NCBI GenBank assembly: GCA_028280405.1
Contig: JANQLW010000090.1
Coordinates: 1-34,439, forward strand
Length of the DNA: 34,439 nucleotides
DNA from: Bacteroidales bacterium
GTDB lineage: Bacteria > Bacteroidota > Bacteroidia > Bacteroidales > GCA-2711565
Reading direction: 5' to 3'
Positions 8,042 to 17,821 of this stretch are shown here, in pieces. How positions within the stretch are numbered: position 1 is the stretch's first letter; each line of letters begins with the position of its first letter. A model generated the notes under the pieces. It was not told the origin of the DNA. It saw nothing but the letters and a program-made list of their open reading frames with translations, and did no database searches. The position numbers and the translations under genes were made by a program.

Positions 8042-10666
8042 CTAACTACCAAGAAGTTTTTTTATTTCGTTTAATTTCATTAATGCTTCCACAGGAGTTA
8101 ATGTATCAATATTGGTATTTAAAATATCATCTCTTATTTGATACAACAATGGATCATCTAACTGTATAAAGCTTAATTGAAACTTTTCATCTTTTTTCGA
8201 TTTAGATGCCTTTGATATGGTTTTATTATTTAACACATCTCCTGAATGGGATTGTTCTAATTGTTCAAGTAAAGTATCAGCCCTGCTGATCACAGAGGAA
8301 GGCATTCCGGCCATTTTTGCTACATGAATACCAAAACTATGTTCACTTCCCCCTTCTTTAAGCTTTCTTATAAAAATCACTTTCTTACCGGTATCTTTAA
8401 CAGAGATATGATAGTTTTTAATCCGTTTTAATCCGGAAGCCATTTCATTCAATTCATGATAATGTGTCGCAAATAATACTTTCGGCTTAAACATTGGGTG
8501 TTCATGTAAATACTCCGAAATAGCCCAGGCAATGGAGATTCCATCATAAGTACTGGTACCTCTGCCGATTTCATCAAGGATAATCAAACTTCTATTCGAA
8601 ATATTATTCAGAATACTGGCCGTTTCGTTCATTTCTACCATAAAAGTAGACTCTCCGGAAGAAATATTGTCCGATGCCCCTACCCTGGTGAATATTTTAT
8701 CGACCAAGCCAATCCTGGCTTCAGAAGCAGGAACAAAACTGCCGGTTTGTGCCATTAATACTATCAAAGCTGTTTGTCTTAATAATGCAGACTTACCTGA
8801 CATATTAGGACCTGTAATGATAATAATCTGTTGTTTTTCAGTATCCAGATAAACATCATTACTTACATATTCCTCTCCTATAGGCAGTTCTTGTTCAATA
8901 ACCGGATGGCGACCATCTTTAATATCCAAAATATAGGAGTCATCAATTTGTGGACGTGTATAATTATTGCCTTCCGCAACCAAAGCATAAGACAGCAAAC
9001 AATCCAATTGAGCAATTACAGACGCATTTAGCTGAATAGCCTTTATATGTTCACTTATTGCATTTATAAGTTCATTGTACAAATTAGCTTCCAGTATAGA
9101 AATTTTCTCTTCTGCTCCTAAGATTTTTTGTTCATACTCTTTTAACTCCTCAGTAATATAGCGTTCGGAATTGGTTAGGGTTTGTTTCCGATGCCATTCT
9201 TCCGGTACTTTATCCTTATGAGTATTGGTAACTTCAAGGTAATATCCGAATACATTATTATATCCAATTTTTAGAGATGAGATTCCTGTACGCTCTGTTT
9301 CCCTTTGCTGGATATTCATTAAGTAATCTTTACCTGAAAAAGCTAAATTTCTTAAGTGGTCAAGTTCTTCAGAAACCCCTTCTTTAATCACACTACCTTT
9401 TGCCAATACTGCCGGCGCTTCTTCATTAATTTCCAACTCTAAGCGGTCTCTGATAAGCTTACAAGGATTTAACTGGTCTGCAAAGCCTTTCAAAGAATCA
9501 TTACTGCTGGAAGAACAAAAAGTTTTAATTTTTTCAATAGCAAAAAGGGCTCTTTTTATTTGAAGAAGCTCTCTGGGGTTAACCCTTAAAACTGCGACTT
9601 TTGAAATTAATCGCTCCAGATCATGAATATTTTTAAATTCTTCAGCTAAATTATTCTGCAACTCTTTTTGTTGGATTAAATACTCAACGACATCAAATCT
9701 CGTTTGTAAAGATTCTTTATTCTTTAAAGGTAAAGCAATCCAGCGTTTAAGCATTCTGGAACCCATAGGTGTTATGGTATGATCCATTACATCAATTAAA
9801 GTTCTGGCACCTTCATTTTGAGAGTAAAGGATTTCCAGATTCCGAATTGTAAACTTATCCAACCAAACATACTTATCTTCTTCAATTCTGGAAACAGCAC
9901 TAATATGCTCTACCTTATCATGATGTGTTTCCGCCAGATAATGCATTGCAGCACCTGCGGCAACAATAGCACCTTGGAGAGTTTCAATACCAAAACCCTT
10001 TAAAGAGTTCGTTTGAAAATGGTGTGTTAGAAGTTCGTAGGAAAAATCGATAGTAAATACCCAATCTTCAAAGGAATTTACATAAAACTTTTCACCGAAA
10101 CATTCTCTAAAATATTCTCTTTTATTCTTATGTATTATAACTTCACTTGGGGCGAAACTCTGTAATAACTTATCTACATATTCATTTTCTCCCTGAGCAA
10201 CATAAAATTCGCCTGTTGAAATATCCAGAAATGCGACTCCACTCTCCTTGGGAGTAAAATGAACTGCTGCCAGGAAATTGTTTTCTTTTTGTTCTAATAC
10301 TTTATCATTATATGATACACCCGGAGTAACTAATTCGGTAACTCCCCTTTTCACAATTTTCTTGGTCAACTTAGGATCCTCAAGCTGATCACAAATTGCA
10401 ACCCTGTGACCTGCTTTTACCAATTTAGGCAGATAGGTATCGATTGAATGATGTGGAAACCCTGCCAATTCAATATATGCAGCTGCTCCATTCGCTCTTT
10501 TTGTTAATACAATTCCTAAAACACGGGAAGCAACTATTGCATCTTCGCCAAAAGTCTCATAAAAATCTCCAACTCTGAATAACAACAAGGCATCCGGATA
10601 TTTAGCCTTGATTGAATTATATTGTTTCATTAAAGGAGTTTCTGCTATTTCTTTTTTCTTCGCCAA
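8042..10666 (-). CDS. mutS: DNA mismatch repair protein MutS
   Basis: An 874-residue MutS1 that recognises mismatches and small loops and recruits MutL. The mismatch-reading Phe-X-Glu motif is intact (Phe35, Glu37 in GDFYETF). Further on are the connector, lever and clamp domains, a Walker A GPNMSGKS at about 617-624, a [12 protein letters not shown]alker B/signature region at about 695, an ATHYHEL motif, and a C-terminal dimer region ending in a short helix after a Lys-rich linker. Length fits the family. The ATG at 10666 begins [16 protein letters not shown], a normal MutS start. A divergent methyltransferase gene starts 100 bases away, and tRNA genes follow downstream. Confidence 0.97.
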   Translation of the reverse strand: MAKKKEIAETPLMKQYNSIKAKYPDALLLFRVGDFYETFGEDAIVASRVLGIVLTKRANGAAAYIELAGFPHHSIDTYLPKLVKAGHRVAICDQLEDPKLTKKIVKRGVTELVTPGVSYNDKVLEQKENNFLAAVHFTPKESGVAFLDISTGEFYVAQGENEYVDKLLQSFAPSEVIIHKNKREYFRECFGEKFYVNSFEDWVFTIDFSYELLTHHFQTNSLKGFGIETLQGAIVAAGAAMHYLAETHHDKVEHISAVSRIEEDKYVWLDKFTIRNLEILYSQNEGARTLIDVMDHTITPMGSRMLKRWIALPLKNKESLQTRFDVVEYLIQQKELQNNLAEEFKNIHDLERLISKVAVLRVNPRELLQIKRALFAIEKIKTFCSSSSNDSLKGFADQLNPCKLIRDRLELEINEEAPAVLAKGSVIKEGVSEELDHLRNLAFSGKDYLMNIQQRETERTGISSLKIGYNNVFGYYLEVTNTHKDKVPEEWHRKQTLTNSERYITEELKEYEQKILGAEEKISILEANLYNELINAISEHIKAIQLNASVIAQLDCLLSYALVAEGNNYTRPQIDDSYILDIKDGRHPVIEQELPIGEEYVSNDVYLDTEKQQIIIITGPNMSGKSALLRQTALIVLMAQTGSFVPASEARIGLVDKIFTRVGASDNISSGESTFMVEMNETASILNNISNRSLIILDEIGRGTSTYDGISIAWAISEYLHEHPMFKPKVLFATHYHELNEMASGLKRIKNYHISVKDTGKKVIFIRKLKEGGSEHSFGIHVAKMAGMPSSVISRADTLLEQLEQSHSGDVLNNKTISKASKSKKDEKFQLSFIQLDDPLLYQIRDDILNTNIDTLTPVEALMKLNEIKKLLGS

Positions 10667-10684
10667 TTCTCAAATTATTTATCA

Positions 10685-10692
10685 CAAAGTTA
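10685..10692 (-). promoter_or_regulatory. -7 element of mutS
   Basis: The minus strand reads TAACTTTG, a full match to TAnnTTTG, 18 bases before the mutS ATG. I see no good -33 TTG at normal spacing, so support is modest. Confidence 0.35.
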
Positions 10693-10739
10693 AAATTATA
10701 AATTGTTTTCTTAAATCTCCCGCTTTAATATTTCATTTG

Positions 10740-10747
10740 TAAATTTG
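10740..10747 (+). promoter_or_regulatory. -7 element of the SpoU-family methyltransferase gene
   Basis: TAAATTTG matches TAnnTTTG and lies 19 bases before the ATG at 10767. No clear -33 partner is seen. Confidence 0.35.
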
Positions 10748-10766
10748 ACTTTTAAAAAAAAGAAGA

Positions 10767-11306
10767 ATGCGGAAAATCCCAAACAATGAATTAAACCGTT
10801 TAAGCATTGACGAATTTAAATCTACTTCTAAGATTCCTTTAATAATTATATTAGATGACATTCGAAGCCTGAATAATATTGGATCTGTCTTCAGAACTGC
10901 TGATGCATTTCTGGTACAGAAAGTTTATTTATGTGGAATTACAGCAAAACCACCACATCGTGAAATTCAAAAAACAGCATTGGGAGCAACTGAATCAGTA
11001 GATTGGGAATATAATCCAAGCATTGAAAATGCTATAGCAGCAATTAAAGCTGAAGGCTATAAAATTATTGGTATTGAACAAACAAACAACAGTACAATGC
11101 TGGACGAATTTCTTATTGAACCTGTCGAAAAGATTGCTATTGTTTTTGGAAATGAGGTAAAAGGAATTAATGACCATGTAATTCCTTTATTAGATGGGAG
11201 TATTGAAATTCCTCAATTTGGAACAAAGCATTCATTAAACATTTCGGTTTGTGCAGGAATCGTAATTTGGGATCTTTTTAAAAAGTTTTCCAATTATAAG
11301 AAATAA
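10767..11306 (+). CDS. SpoU/TrmH-family RNA 2'-O-methyltransferase
   Basis: A 179-residue SPOUT-fold enzyme expected to transfer a methyl group from S-adenosylmethionine to a ribose 2'-OH in tRNA or rRNA. All three SpoU motifs are visible: NNIGSVFRTADAF (motif 1, with the catalytic Arg), IAIVFGNEVKGI (motif 2) and IPQFGTKHSLNISVCAGI (motif 3, forming the trefoil knot). It lacks an N-terminal substrate-binding extension, so it is a minimal version. Family membership is certain, but the target nucleotide (for example tRNA G18) cannot be told from sequence. It is divergent from mutS and followed by an OmpA/TPR gene with its own promoter. Confidence 0.9.
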   Translation: MRKIPNNELNRLSIDEFKSTSKIPLIIILDDIRSLNNIGSVFRTADAFLVQKVYLCGITAKPPHREIQKTALGATESVDWEYNPSIENAIAAIKAEGYKIIGIEQTNNSTMLDEFLIEPVEKIAIVFGNEVKGINDHVIPLLDGSIEIPQFGTKHSLNISVCAGIVIWDLFKKFSNYKK

Positions 11307-11398
11307 AGGTAAAAATTTATTCCCGGATATATTTTAAGCTGTAAAAAATATTTTTACATTTGTAATACGAGTAGAATGTGCATTTTATCCTAAATAAA

Positions 11399-11430
11399 TT
11401 GGCAATCTCTTAATAAAAAAATTATATTTG
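11399..11430 (+). promoter_or_regulatory. Promoter of the OmpA/TPR gene
   Basis: TTG at 11399-11401 and TATATTTG at 11423-11430 are separated by 21 bases, a near-ideal Bacteroidota promoter; the predicted leader is about 40 nt. A second full -7 match, TACATTTG, lies upstream at 11355-11362 and could be an alternative start. Confidence 0.65.
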
Positions 11431-11477
11431 CATGTATTACATTTAATTTCAATTGAAACATTATCAATAATTTAATT

Positions 11478-13916
11478 ATGAAAAACATCTATCACTCAAT
11501 GAAGAAGGTTTTTGTTGTTTTCCTATTAATGTTAATTTCAACATCTTTCTACGCTCAGGAAAGTAAAACGACATTTTCGCCCTATTGGTACATTAAAGCT
11601 AATCTTGGTACTAGTTGGCATCATGGCGATTTATCAAAAAACAATTTTTGGCCAGACAGTGATTTAGAATTCCTTAGCCATGGAATAGAATTAGGATTCG
11701 GTAGACAATTATCAAACATCCTCGGTATTAACACAATCTTTTACAGAGGTTTTCTTGATGGACAAAAACCTGCTTTCAATGGTAAATTTGAAACAAGTTT
11801 ATTTGATTTCACTTTGAATGGAACTGTTAATCTTAGTAACCTTATTTTTGGTGTAAAAGATCGCAAGTTTTCATTCCACGGCATGGCTGGTATTGGTCAA
11901 GTTCAATGGAAAGCAGTATCCTGGGTAAATAACTTACCGGGTGTTTATTATGGCTATAGCACTTCTCCTGCTGCGAATCAAGGTGGAGGATTAAATAACC
12001 GTAAAGTCGCATTAATTGTTCCTGTTGGATTGGGTGTTGAGTATGAGTTAAATGATACTTGGTCGTTAAATGCTGATGCTAAAATGAAATGGGCTGATAC
12101 AGATTTATTAGACGGTTTTAGCAGAGCGGGTTCTGCAAATGATTATTATAATTTGTTCAGTGCTGGTGTTACTTATAAATTAGGCAGTAGTGCAGGTGTA
12201 AGTAAGATGGCTAATAATATTGCAAATATAGATTTCAAATCTACTCCGGAGATTCTTGAAGAAAAAGGAAATATGGTAGAGGTTGAAATCACGGGTAAGG
12301 TACCTGCAAAATATTTTGGAAAATCAGCTGCAATGTATGTACAGCCTGTTTTAAAATATGATGGTGGCGAAACTAAATTAAAACCTTTTACTCTTAAAGG
12401 AGAAAATGTTGTTGGTGACGGTATCATGATTAAAGAAAGCGGCGGAACATTCACAATTAAAGATCGCTTTAAGTATGACCCTAAAATGAACAAATCGGAA
12501 TTAGTTCTTTACCCAATTGCATATTCTGCTAAAAAAGGGACTTTAGATACTAAAGAAGATATTTTAAGCGGTGCTAAAAATACAGAGGTTGAAGCTGTAA
12601 AAATTGCTGATGGTGTTATCTATACTTCTGAAAGAATTGACAAAGCAATGGGAGAGCTTGGCCCTCATATGTACAAAAAAGAAGTTATCGTAACTAAAAA
12701 AGCAAATATTTACTTTGCTAAAAACTTATACAATCTAAACTGGAAACTTAAGTTAAACAAAGCTGAAGAAAGCAAAAAAGCCGCAAAAGAATTGCATGAG
12801 TTTATGCAAAATGGCTGGGAGATCAAATCAATTGATATTGATGGTTGGGCTTCTCCGGAAGGTGAAGAAACTTTCAACGTAAACCTTTCTGAAAACAGAG
12901 CGAAAACAGCTCATAAACACGGATTAAAGAATCTTAAGAAATTATTAAAAGATAAAGAACTAAACTTAGGATTTGCATCTGTTGATGAAGTTAAGTTCAA
13001 TATCAATTTCCATGGCCAGGATTGGGATGGTTTTGGCAAAGCAATCAAAGCTTCTGATATTACAGACAAGAATTCTATTTACAATGTTATCTCAAGAGCA
13101 GGATCTGCACTTAAAAAAGAGCAGGAAATCAGAAATATGATTATGATTTATCCTGAAATTGAAAAAGAAATTCTTCCTCCGTTAAGAAGAGCAGAAATTG
13201 CAGTAAATGCATATAAGCCAAGAAAAACTGATAAAGAGATTGCTTCTCTAATGAAGTCAGATCCTTCGAAATTAGATGTTTTCGAAAAGCTTTATGCTGC
13301 TCACATGGCTGAGTGTGATGACAAATTAGACATTTACAAACAAATCATCAAAGCTCATCCTAAATGCTGGGTTTCTAAAAACAATGCAGCTATGATCTTA
13401 ATGATGAAACACGGTAAATTTGAAGCTGCAGAAAAACTATTACAGGAAGCTCATAAAATGTATCCAAAAGTTCCAACCTTAATTAAGAACTTAGGTGTAC
13501 TTGAAGTAAATAGGAAGAACTTTGCTAAAGGAGAAAAGTACTTGCTTAAAGCTAAAGATTTAGGTGCAAACGTAGATTACTACTTAGGTATCGTTGAAAT
13601 CCACAAAGGTAATTACAATAAGGCTGTAAGTTTATTTGGTAATAAAGAAAACGATTATAATGTTGCTTTAGCACAAATTCATGTCGGACAATATGCAAAA
13701 GCTAAACACAATTTAGCAAATGCGAAAAAAGGTTGTCCTGCTTGTAAAGCTTACTTAATGGCTGTAATTGGAGCACGTACAAACGATGCACCTATGGTTT
13801 ATAAAAACTTAATTGAAGCGATTAAGATTGCTCCTGACTTTAAAAAGGTAGCTGCTGAAGATCGTGAATTTATGAAATTTGCTGAAACTGCAGATTTCCA
13901 GGCGATCATTAAATAA
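11478..13916 (+). CDS. Outer-membrane OmpA-family protein with TPR repeats
   Basis: An 812-residue exported protein. A signal peptide (KKVFVVFLLMLISTSFYAQ) is followed by a beta-barrel-like region at about 30-240 with many Tyr, Trp and Gly residues. Next is a beta-rich domain (about 265-380, VEVEITGKVPAKYFGK), then an OmpA-like peptidoglycan-binding region near 448-485 (DGWASPEGEETFNVNLSENRA, keeping the conserved Asn and Arg), and tetratricopeptide repeats at about 620-800. It probably links the outer membrane to the cell wall, with the TPR part as a docking surface; that role is inferred. It is monocistronic, with a strong promoter and its own terminator, which suggests high expression. An alternative start is the Met at codon 8 (MKKVFVVF). 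Confidence 0.85.
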   Translation: MKNIYHSMKKVFVVFLLMLISTSFYAQESKTTFSPYWYIKANLGTSWHHGDLSKNNFWPDSDLEFLSHGIELGFGRQLSNILGINTIFYRGFLDGQKPAFNGKFETSLFDFTLNGTVNLSNLIFGVKDRKFSFHGMAGIGQVQWKAVSWVNNLPGVYYGYSTSPAANQGGGLNNRKVALIVPVGLGVEYELNDTWSLNADAKMKWADTDLLDGFSRAGSANDYYNLFSAGVTYKLGSSAGVSKMANNIANIDFKSTPEILEEKGNMVEVEITGKVPAKYFGKSAAMYVQPVLKYDGGETKLKPFTLKGENVVGDGIMIKESGGTFTIKDRFKYDPKMNKSELVLYPIAYSAKKGTLDTKEDILSGAKNTEVEAVKIADGVIYTSERIDKAMGELGPHMYKKEVIVTKKANIYFAKNLYNLNWKLKLNKAEESKKAAKELHEFMQNGWEIKSIDIDGWASPEGEETFNVNLSENRAKTAHKHGLKNLKKLLKDKELNLGFASVDEVKFNINFHGQDWDGFGKAIKASDITDKNSIYNVISRAGSALKKEQEIRNMIMIYPEIEKEILPPLRRAEIAVNAYKPRKTDKEIASLMKSDPSKLDVFEKLYAAHMAECDDKLDIYKQIIKAHPKCWVSKNNAAMILMMKHGKFEAAEKLLQEAHKMYPKVPTLIKNLGVLEVNRKNFAKGEKYLLKAKDLGANVDYYLGIVEIHKGNYNKAVSLFGNKENDYNVALAQIHVGQYAKAKHNLANAKKGCPACKAYLMAVIGARTNDAPMVYKNLIEAIKIAPDFKKVAAEDREFMKFAETADFQAIIK

Positions 13917-13930
13917 TTGAAATTATATGT

Positions 13931-13969
13931 AAAAAAACCTTCCATCAAATGATGGAAGGTTTTTTTTAT
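13931..13969. terminator. Bidirectional terminator between converging genes
   Basis: AAAAAACCTTCCATC and GATGGAAGGTTTTTT form a perfect stem around an AAAT loop, with T runs on both strands. It follows the OmpA/TPR gene and overlaps the stop codon (13966-13968) of the converging HTH-ACT gene, so it should end both transcripts. Confidence 0.85.
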
Positions 13970-14625
13970 TTCTTTTTCAAATTCTTCAAAACCGTAAAAG
14001 CATTTCCGATATCATCTTCTTCAACAACTATTGTAAACTCATTGGTTGTTGATATCACTTCCACAATATTGATTTTATTCCAGGCAAGTTTTTTTAGGAT
14101 ATGATAATAAAGCCCGGTCATTTTTACATTATCACTTGGCAATCGCATCGTAACAGAAGAAAGGTTTTCAAGTTTCGATATCTGGTTTTCATCCTTAAAA
14201 GCCTTCTCCAGATTATCAGCAAAATTACTTGATATCACAATATTTACTTCATATACGCCTTGGGAAATAGTAAAAAACACATCATCTCTGAATGATATAA
14301 GCTCCAGTAGTTTTCTCTGATTCTCCACAAGAGTAGCTGAATTTCTGTAAGTATAATCCGTCAAATTGGAACGAACCGTAATATCTCCCAGGTTTGTACT
14401 GGCTTTTTCCAATTGCATATTCAATTTAAGATCTACCTGAGGCACATATCTTTTTAAAGCCATCACTATAGCACCCGAATTTACAGGCCGGCCTAATGCC
14501 TTTTCTATTTGAGGCTGTATACTTCTGGCAAGAGATGAATAATTAATTAATTCATCTGCCATAAACTCTTCAAGAAATGGCTTATGAGAAATAATACTTT
14601 CAACGATCTGAGCAATTGTTATCAT
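13966..14625 (-). CDS. HTH- and ACT-domain-like protein divergent from the lysine genes
   Basis: A 219-residue protein if translated from ATG 14625 (MITIAQIVESIISHKP). An upstream ATG at 14697 would add 24 residues but lies upstream of the -7 element at 14640-14647, so I prefer 14625. Residues about 1-70 look like a winged helix-turn-helix (INYSSLARSIQPQIEKALGR, then a basic helix ALKRYV). The C-terminal part has two ACT-like segments: VFFTISQGVYEVNIVIS in the middle and IVEVISTTNEFTIVVEEDD at the end, the latter resembling the regulatory end of aspartokinases. There is no kinase domain, so a name such as aspartate kinase would be wrong. The position suggests an amino-acid-sensing regulator of dapA-lysC-dapB; this is inference and binding has not been shown. 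Confidence 0.7.
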   Translation of the reverse strand: MITIAQIVESIISHKPFLEEFMADELINYSSLARSIQPQIEKALGRPVNSGAIVMALKRYVPQVDLKLNMQLEKASTNLGDITVRSNLTDYTYRNSATLVENQRKLLELISFRDDVFFTISQGVYEVNIVISSNFADNLEKAFKDENQISKLENLSSVTMRLPSDNVKMTGLYYHILKKLAWNKINIVEVISTTNEFTIVVEEDDIGNAFTVLKNLKKK

Positions 14626-14639
14626 ACTAATAATTTTTA

Positions 14640-14678
14640 CAAATATAACATTTTGTTTTATTTTAAACACCATGTTAT
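14640..14678 (-). promoter_or_regulatory. -7 element of the HTH-ACT gene overlapped by an inverted repeat
   Basis: On the minus strand TATATTTG (14647-14640) is a full TAnnTTTG match 14 bases from the preferred ATG. The inverted repeat ATAACAT (14645-14651) / ATGTTAT (14672-14678), with a 20-base spacer, overlaps the -7 element and brackets the expected -33 position. It is a candidate operator for autoregulation; AT-rich DNA makes 7-base arms weak evidence. Confidence 0.35.
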
Positions 14679-14760
14679 TTTTTTGTTTAAAAATCAAAAA
14701 AATTTCCGAACTTCAAGAACTTAAAAGATTTTTGCAAAACAATTTAATACAAAAACAATT

Positions 14761-15645
14761 ATGAATTTAAAAGGAGCAATCGTAGCAATAGTAACTCCAT
14801 TTAATGAAGATGGAAGCATAGATTACAAATCACTGGAAAGGTTAATTGGCTTTCATTTATTAAATGGAACTGACGGAATTGTGGTATGTGGAACTACTGG
14901 CGAAGCTGCAACACTTAGTCACGCTGAATATAAAGAACTGATTCAATTTGTTGTTCAAAAGGTAAACAAGCAAATTCCTGTCATTGCAGGTTCAGGTACC
15001 AATGACACACAACATGCCATTGAATTATCCAAAATTGCATCCGAACAAGATGTAGATGCTTTATTAATCGTAACTCCTTATTATAATAAGCCGAATCCGA
15101 ATGGAATGTACAATCACTATGCAGCAATAGCAAATGTAGTTGATACTCCTATTATTTTATATAATGTACCCGGAAGAACAGGGATTAATCTTTCACCTGC
15201 CATTGTAAAAAATTTAGCGAATGATTTTTCAAACATTATTGGAATTAAAGAAGCAGCCGGGAGCATTGAACAGGGGATGGAACTCATTCAAACATTACCG
15301 GATGACTTTTTAATTCTTTCCGGAGACGACCCATTAGCATTTGCCTTGGTTTGCATGGGAGGAGACGGATGTATTTCAGTAGCAGCAAATATTATTCCCA
15401 ACGAATTTCACAAGTTAATGCATCATGCTTTAAACGGAAAACTGGATGAAGCAAGGGCTATTCAATATAAATATTTAAAATTGATGGACTTGAACTTTAT
15501 TGAATCCAATCCGGTACCTGTAAAGACAGCTTTACACTTAATGGGATATATTCAGGAAGTATTCAGGTTACCTCTGGCTCCTATAGCAGAAAAAAATAAA
15601 GAACTATTAAGAAACGAATTGACTTCACTCGGAATCTTAAATTAA
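14761..15645 (+). CDS. dapA: 4-Hydroxy-tetrahydrodipicolinate synthase
   Basis: A 294-residue (beta/alpha)8 aldolase that condenses pyruvate with aspartate semialdehyde, the first committed step to diaminopimelate and lysine. The Schiff-base Lys is Lys163 (IIGIKEAAG). The catalytic triad residues Thr46 (GTTGEAA), Tyr108 (TPYYNKP) and Tyr134 (YNVPGRTG), and substrate-binding Arg139, are all present. Length matches the family. It is first in a dapA-lysC-dapB unit; the lysC ATG begins one base after the dapA stop, so the two are translationally linked. Upstream are two direct GAACTT repeats (14708, 14717) and a weak -7 element, GATTTTTG (14727-14734). Confidence 0.97.
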   Translation: MNLKGAIVAIVTPFNEDGSIDYKSLERLIGFHLLNGTDGIVVCGTTGEAATLSHAEYKELIQFVVQKVNKQIPVIAGSGTNDTQHAIELSKIASEQDVDALLIVTPYYNKPNPNGMYNHYAAIANVVDTPIILYNVPGRTGINLSPAIVKNLANDFSNIIGIKEAAGSIEQGMELIQTLPDDFLILSGDDPLAFALVCMGGDGCISVAANIIPNEFHKLMHHALNGKLDEARAIQYKYLKLMDLNFIESNPVPVKTALHLMGYIQEVFRLPLAPIAEKNKELLRNELTSLGILN

Positions 15646-15646
15646 G

Positions 15647-16984
15647 ATGAAAATTTTAAAGTTTGGCGGAACATCAGTAGGATCAGCAGATAATATGCGT
15701 AGAGTTGCTGATATTATAAAAAACATTGAAGGAAAAGCAATCGTTGTACTTTCAGCAATGTCAGGAACTACAAATTCCCTGGTAAACATTTGCAAGCTTC
15801 TTAGTGAAGGCGAACAAAAGCTTGCTCTTGAACAGGTTTCATTATTGGAGAAAAAATATACTCATACCGTAAATGAGTTGTTAAATTTGAAAAACAATAT
15901 TAGTGAAGCCAAACAAATTTTAAAAGAAGAATTTACTTTACTGAAAGAACTGTGTAATACATTTACATCTCACAATAACAATACCAATAACATAGTAATC
16001 CGCGGTGAGTTCATTACTTGCCGTATATTCCAACTCTTTATTCAGGAATCTAACATATCATCAAATTTGATCCATGCACTTGATTTTATTAGAACTGACA
16101 AGGATGGCCACCCGGATTATTTTTACATTAAAGAAAAAACCAATGCAATTGTAAATGCACATCCTGCAGATAACTTATTTATCACTCAGGGATATGCCTG
16201 CATCAATGCTTATGGTGAAATAAGCAATTTAGGCAGAGGAGGAAGCGATTTTACAGCAACGATACTTGGTTCTGTATTGAATGCTGAAATTGTAGAGATC
16301 TGGACAGATATCGATGGATTGCATAATAATGATCCAAGATTTGTAAACGACACCTATCCAATTTGTGAGCTATCTTATGAAGAAGCTGAAGAATTAGCCT
16401 ATTTTGGAGCAAAAATCCTGCATCCGACCTGTATCAAACCTGTAAAATCGGAAAATGTTCCTGTGGTATTGAAAAATACATTCAATCCGGAAGCAAAAGG
16501 AACTTTGATTCATAATAGTTCGGAAAAAGAAGGAATTAAAGCCCTTGCGGCAAAGGATAATATCATTGCAATTAATATTAAATCTGGAGGCATGATGATG
16601 GCTTATGGTTTTCTGAGAAAAATATTTGCAGTATTTGAAGATTTCAAATGTTCAGTAGATATGATCACAACTTCCGAGATTGCGGTAAGTGTTACTATTG
16701 AAGATCATCCTCAACTGGAAAACATTCTTAAGGAACTAAGAAGATTGGGTGACATCAGAGTATTTAAAAATCAAAGTATTATTTGTTTAGTTGGAGCTTT
16801 TAGCCATGACTCTAAAGGGACTATAGCAAGAATCAGTCAATCTATGAATGAAACATCTTTAAGGATGATCTCATACGGAGCCAGTGAAAACAACATTTGT
16901 TTATTAATTGACTCAGAAAATAAAGTAGATGCCCTGAACCAAATAAACAAACAATTGTTTAGCACCAATAATAATTGTGCGTAA
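15647..16984 (+). CDS. lysC: Aspartate kinase, monofunctional
   Basis: A 445-residue aspartokinase that phosphorylates aspartate to feed the lysine, threonine and methionine pathways. The N-terminal KFGGTSVGSADNM motif, the central GRGGSDFTATILG nucleotide/aspartate site and the IWTDIDGLHNNDPRFV segment mark a complete kinase domain (about 1-285). C-terminal ACT domains follow (about 300-440), ending in the MISYGASENNICLLI region typical of feedback-sensitive enzymes. No homoserine dehydrogenase is fused to it. Its place between dapA and dapB suggests the lysine-responsive isozyme; the effector itself cannot be read from sequence. Confidence 0.95.
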   Translation: MKILKFGGTSVGSADNMRRVADIIKNIEGKAIVVLSAMSGTTNSLVNICKLLSEGEQKLALEQVSLLEKKYTHTVNELLNLKNNISEAKQILKEEFTLLKELCNTFTSHNNNTNNIVIRGEFITCRIFQLFIQESNISSNLIHALDFIRTDKDGHPDYFYIKEKTNAIVNAHPADNLFITQGYACINAYGEISNLGRGGSDFTATILGSVLNAEIVEIWTDIDGLHNNDPRFVNDTYPICELSYEEAEELAYFGAKILHPTCIKPVKSENVPVVLKNTFNPEAKGTLIHNSSEKEGIKALAAKDNIIAINIKSGGMMMAYGFLRKIFAVFEDFKCSVDMITTSEIAVSVTIEDHPQLENILKELRRLGDIRVFKNQSIICLVGAFSHDSKGTIARISQSMNETSLRMISYGASENNICLLIDSENKVDALNQINKQLFSTNNNCA

Positions 16985-17077
16985 AAGAAACTCTCTATAA
17001 TCAATAACCGGGGGCTCGCTAAATTGACCCAAATATCAATAAGCCATAGCCTCTGGTTTTATAAGAAATTAAAAAAT

Positions 17078-17821
17078 ATGAAGATAGTACTTATCGGTTA
17101 CGGAAAGATGGGAAAAGAGATCCATCAAATTGCTTTACGAAGAGGGCATGAGGTTGTAAAAATTATTGATCAGAATAATAAAAAGGAACTTTATGATTTA
17201 GGTAATAAAAGTTCAAAAGTTGATATTGCTATTGAATTCAGTCAACCATCGGAAGCAAGAGTAAATATCGCAAATTGTCTAAAAATGGATATCCCGGTAG
17301 TAAGCGGAACCACTGGTTGGAATGAAGATATGGAAGATATCAAATCCCTAAGCCATAAAACCAATGTGGGATTTTTACATGCATCGAATTTCAGTTTGGG
17401 AATGAATCTGGTTTTTGCAGTAAATCAAATTTTGGCAAAAATGATGAATAATACAGATGCATACAGTGTAAGAATTTCTGAAACTCATCATACACAAAAA
17501 CTGGATAAGCCTAGTGGCACAGCTGTTACTTTGGCGGAACAAATCCTGAATAACATTGATAATCTTAGCTCATGGGAATTAGATTCACAAAAAGACGGAG
17601 TATTAAGCGTCGAAGCTATCAGAAAAGAAGACACTCCCGGGATCCATAGTGTGATTTATGAGTCTGAATTTGATGAAATAGAAATTTTCCACTCTGCTAA
17701 AAACAGAAAGGGCTTTGCTTTAGGATCAATTATTGCTGCTGAATTCCTTCATGGTAAAAGTGGAGTTTATGAAATGAAAGATGTGATGAATGCCCTGTTG
17801 GGAATGGCTACTCCAGAGTAA
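17078..17821 (+). CDS. dapB: 4-Hydroxy-tetrahydrodipicolinate reductase
   Basis: A 247-residue reductase for the step after dapA. It starts with a Rossmann motif, MKIVLIGYGKMGKEIHQ, and contains GTTGW and the signature ETHHTQKLDKPSGTA, with the catalytic His pair and Lys. ATG 17078 is preferred because it places the Rossmann strand at the N-terminus. The open frame extends upstream to a TTG at 17024, but those 18 codons do not fit the family. A 93-base gap separates it from lysC. Its 3' end overlaps the converging deoxynucleoside kinase gene by 14 bases. Confidence 0.95.
   Translation: MKIVLIGYGKMGKEIHQIALRRGHEVVKIIDQNNKKELYDLGNKSSKVDIAIEFSQPSEARVNIANCLKMDIPVVSGTTGWNEDMEDIKSLSHKTNVGFLHASNFSLGMNLVFAVNQILAKMMNNTDAYSVRISETHHTQKLDKPSGTAVTLAEQILNNIDNLSSWELDSQKDGVLSVEAIRKEDTPGIHSVIYESEFDEIEIFHSAKNRKGFALGSIIAAEFLHGKSGVYEMKDVMNALLGMATPE

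Noticed and set aside
12173..12493. Minus-strand open frame of 106 codons inside the OmpA/TPR gene
   Set aside because: It is antisense to a well-supported coding region with clear domain motifs, and its composition is that of a shadow frame.
13966..14697. Reading the HTH-ACT gene as a truncated aspartate kinase
   Set aside because: There is no KFGGTSV, GRGG or other kinase motif; only the ACT-like end resembles aspartokinase, and a complete lysC is present.
17024..17077. TTG-initiated N-terminal extension of dapB
   Set aside because: The Rossmann strand that opens DapB proteins begins at the ATG 17078; the 18 upstream codons do not fit the family.
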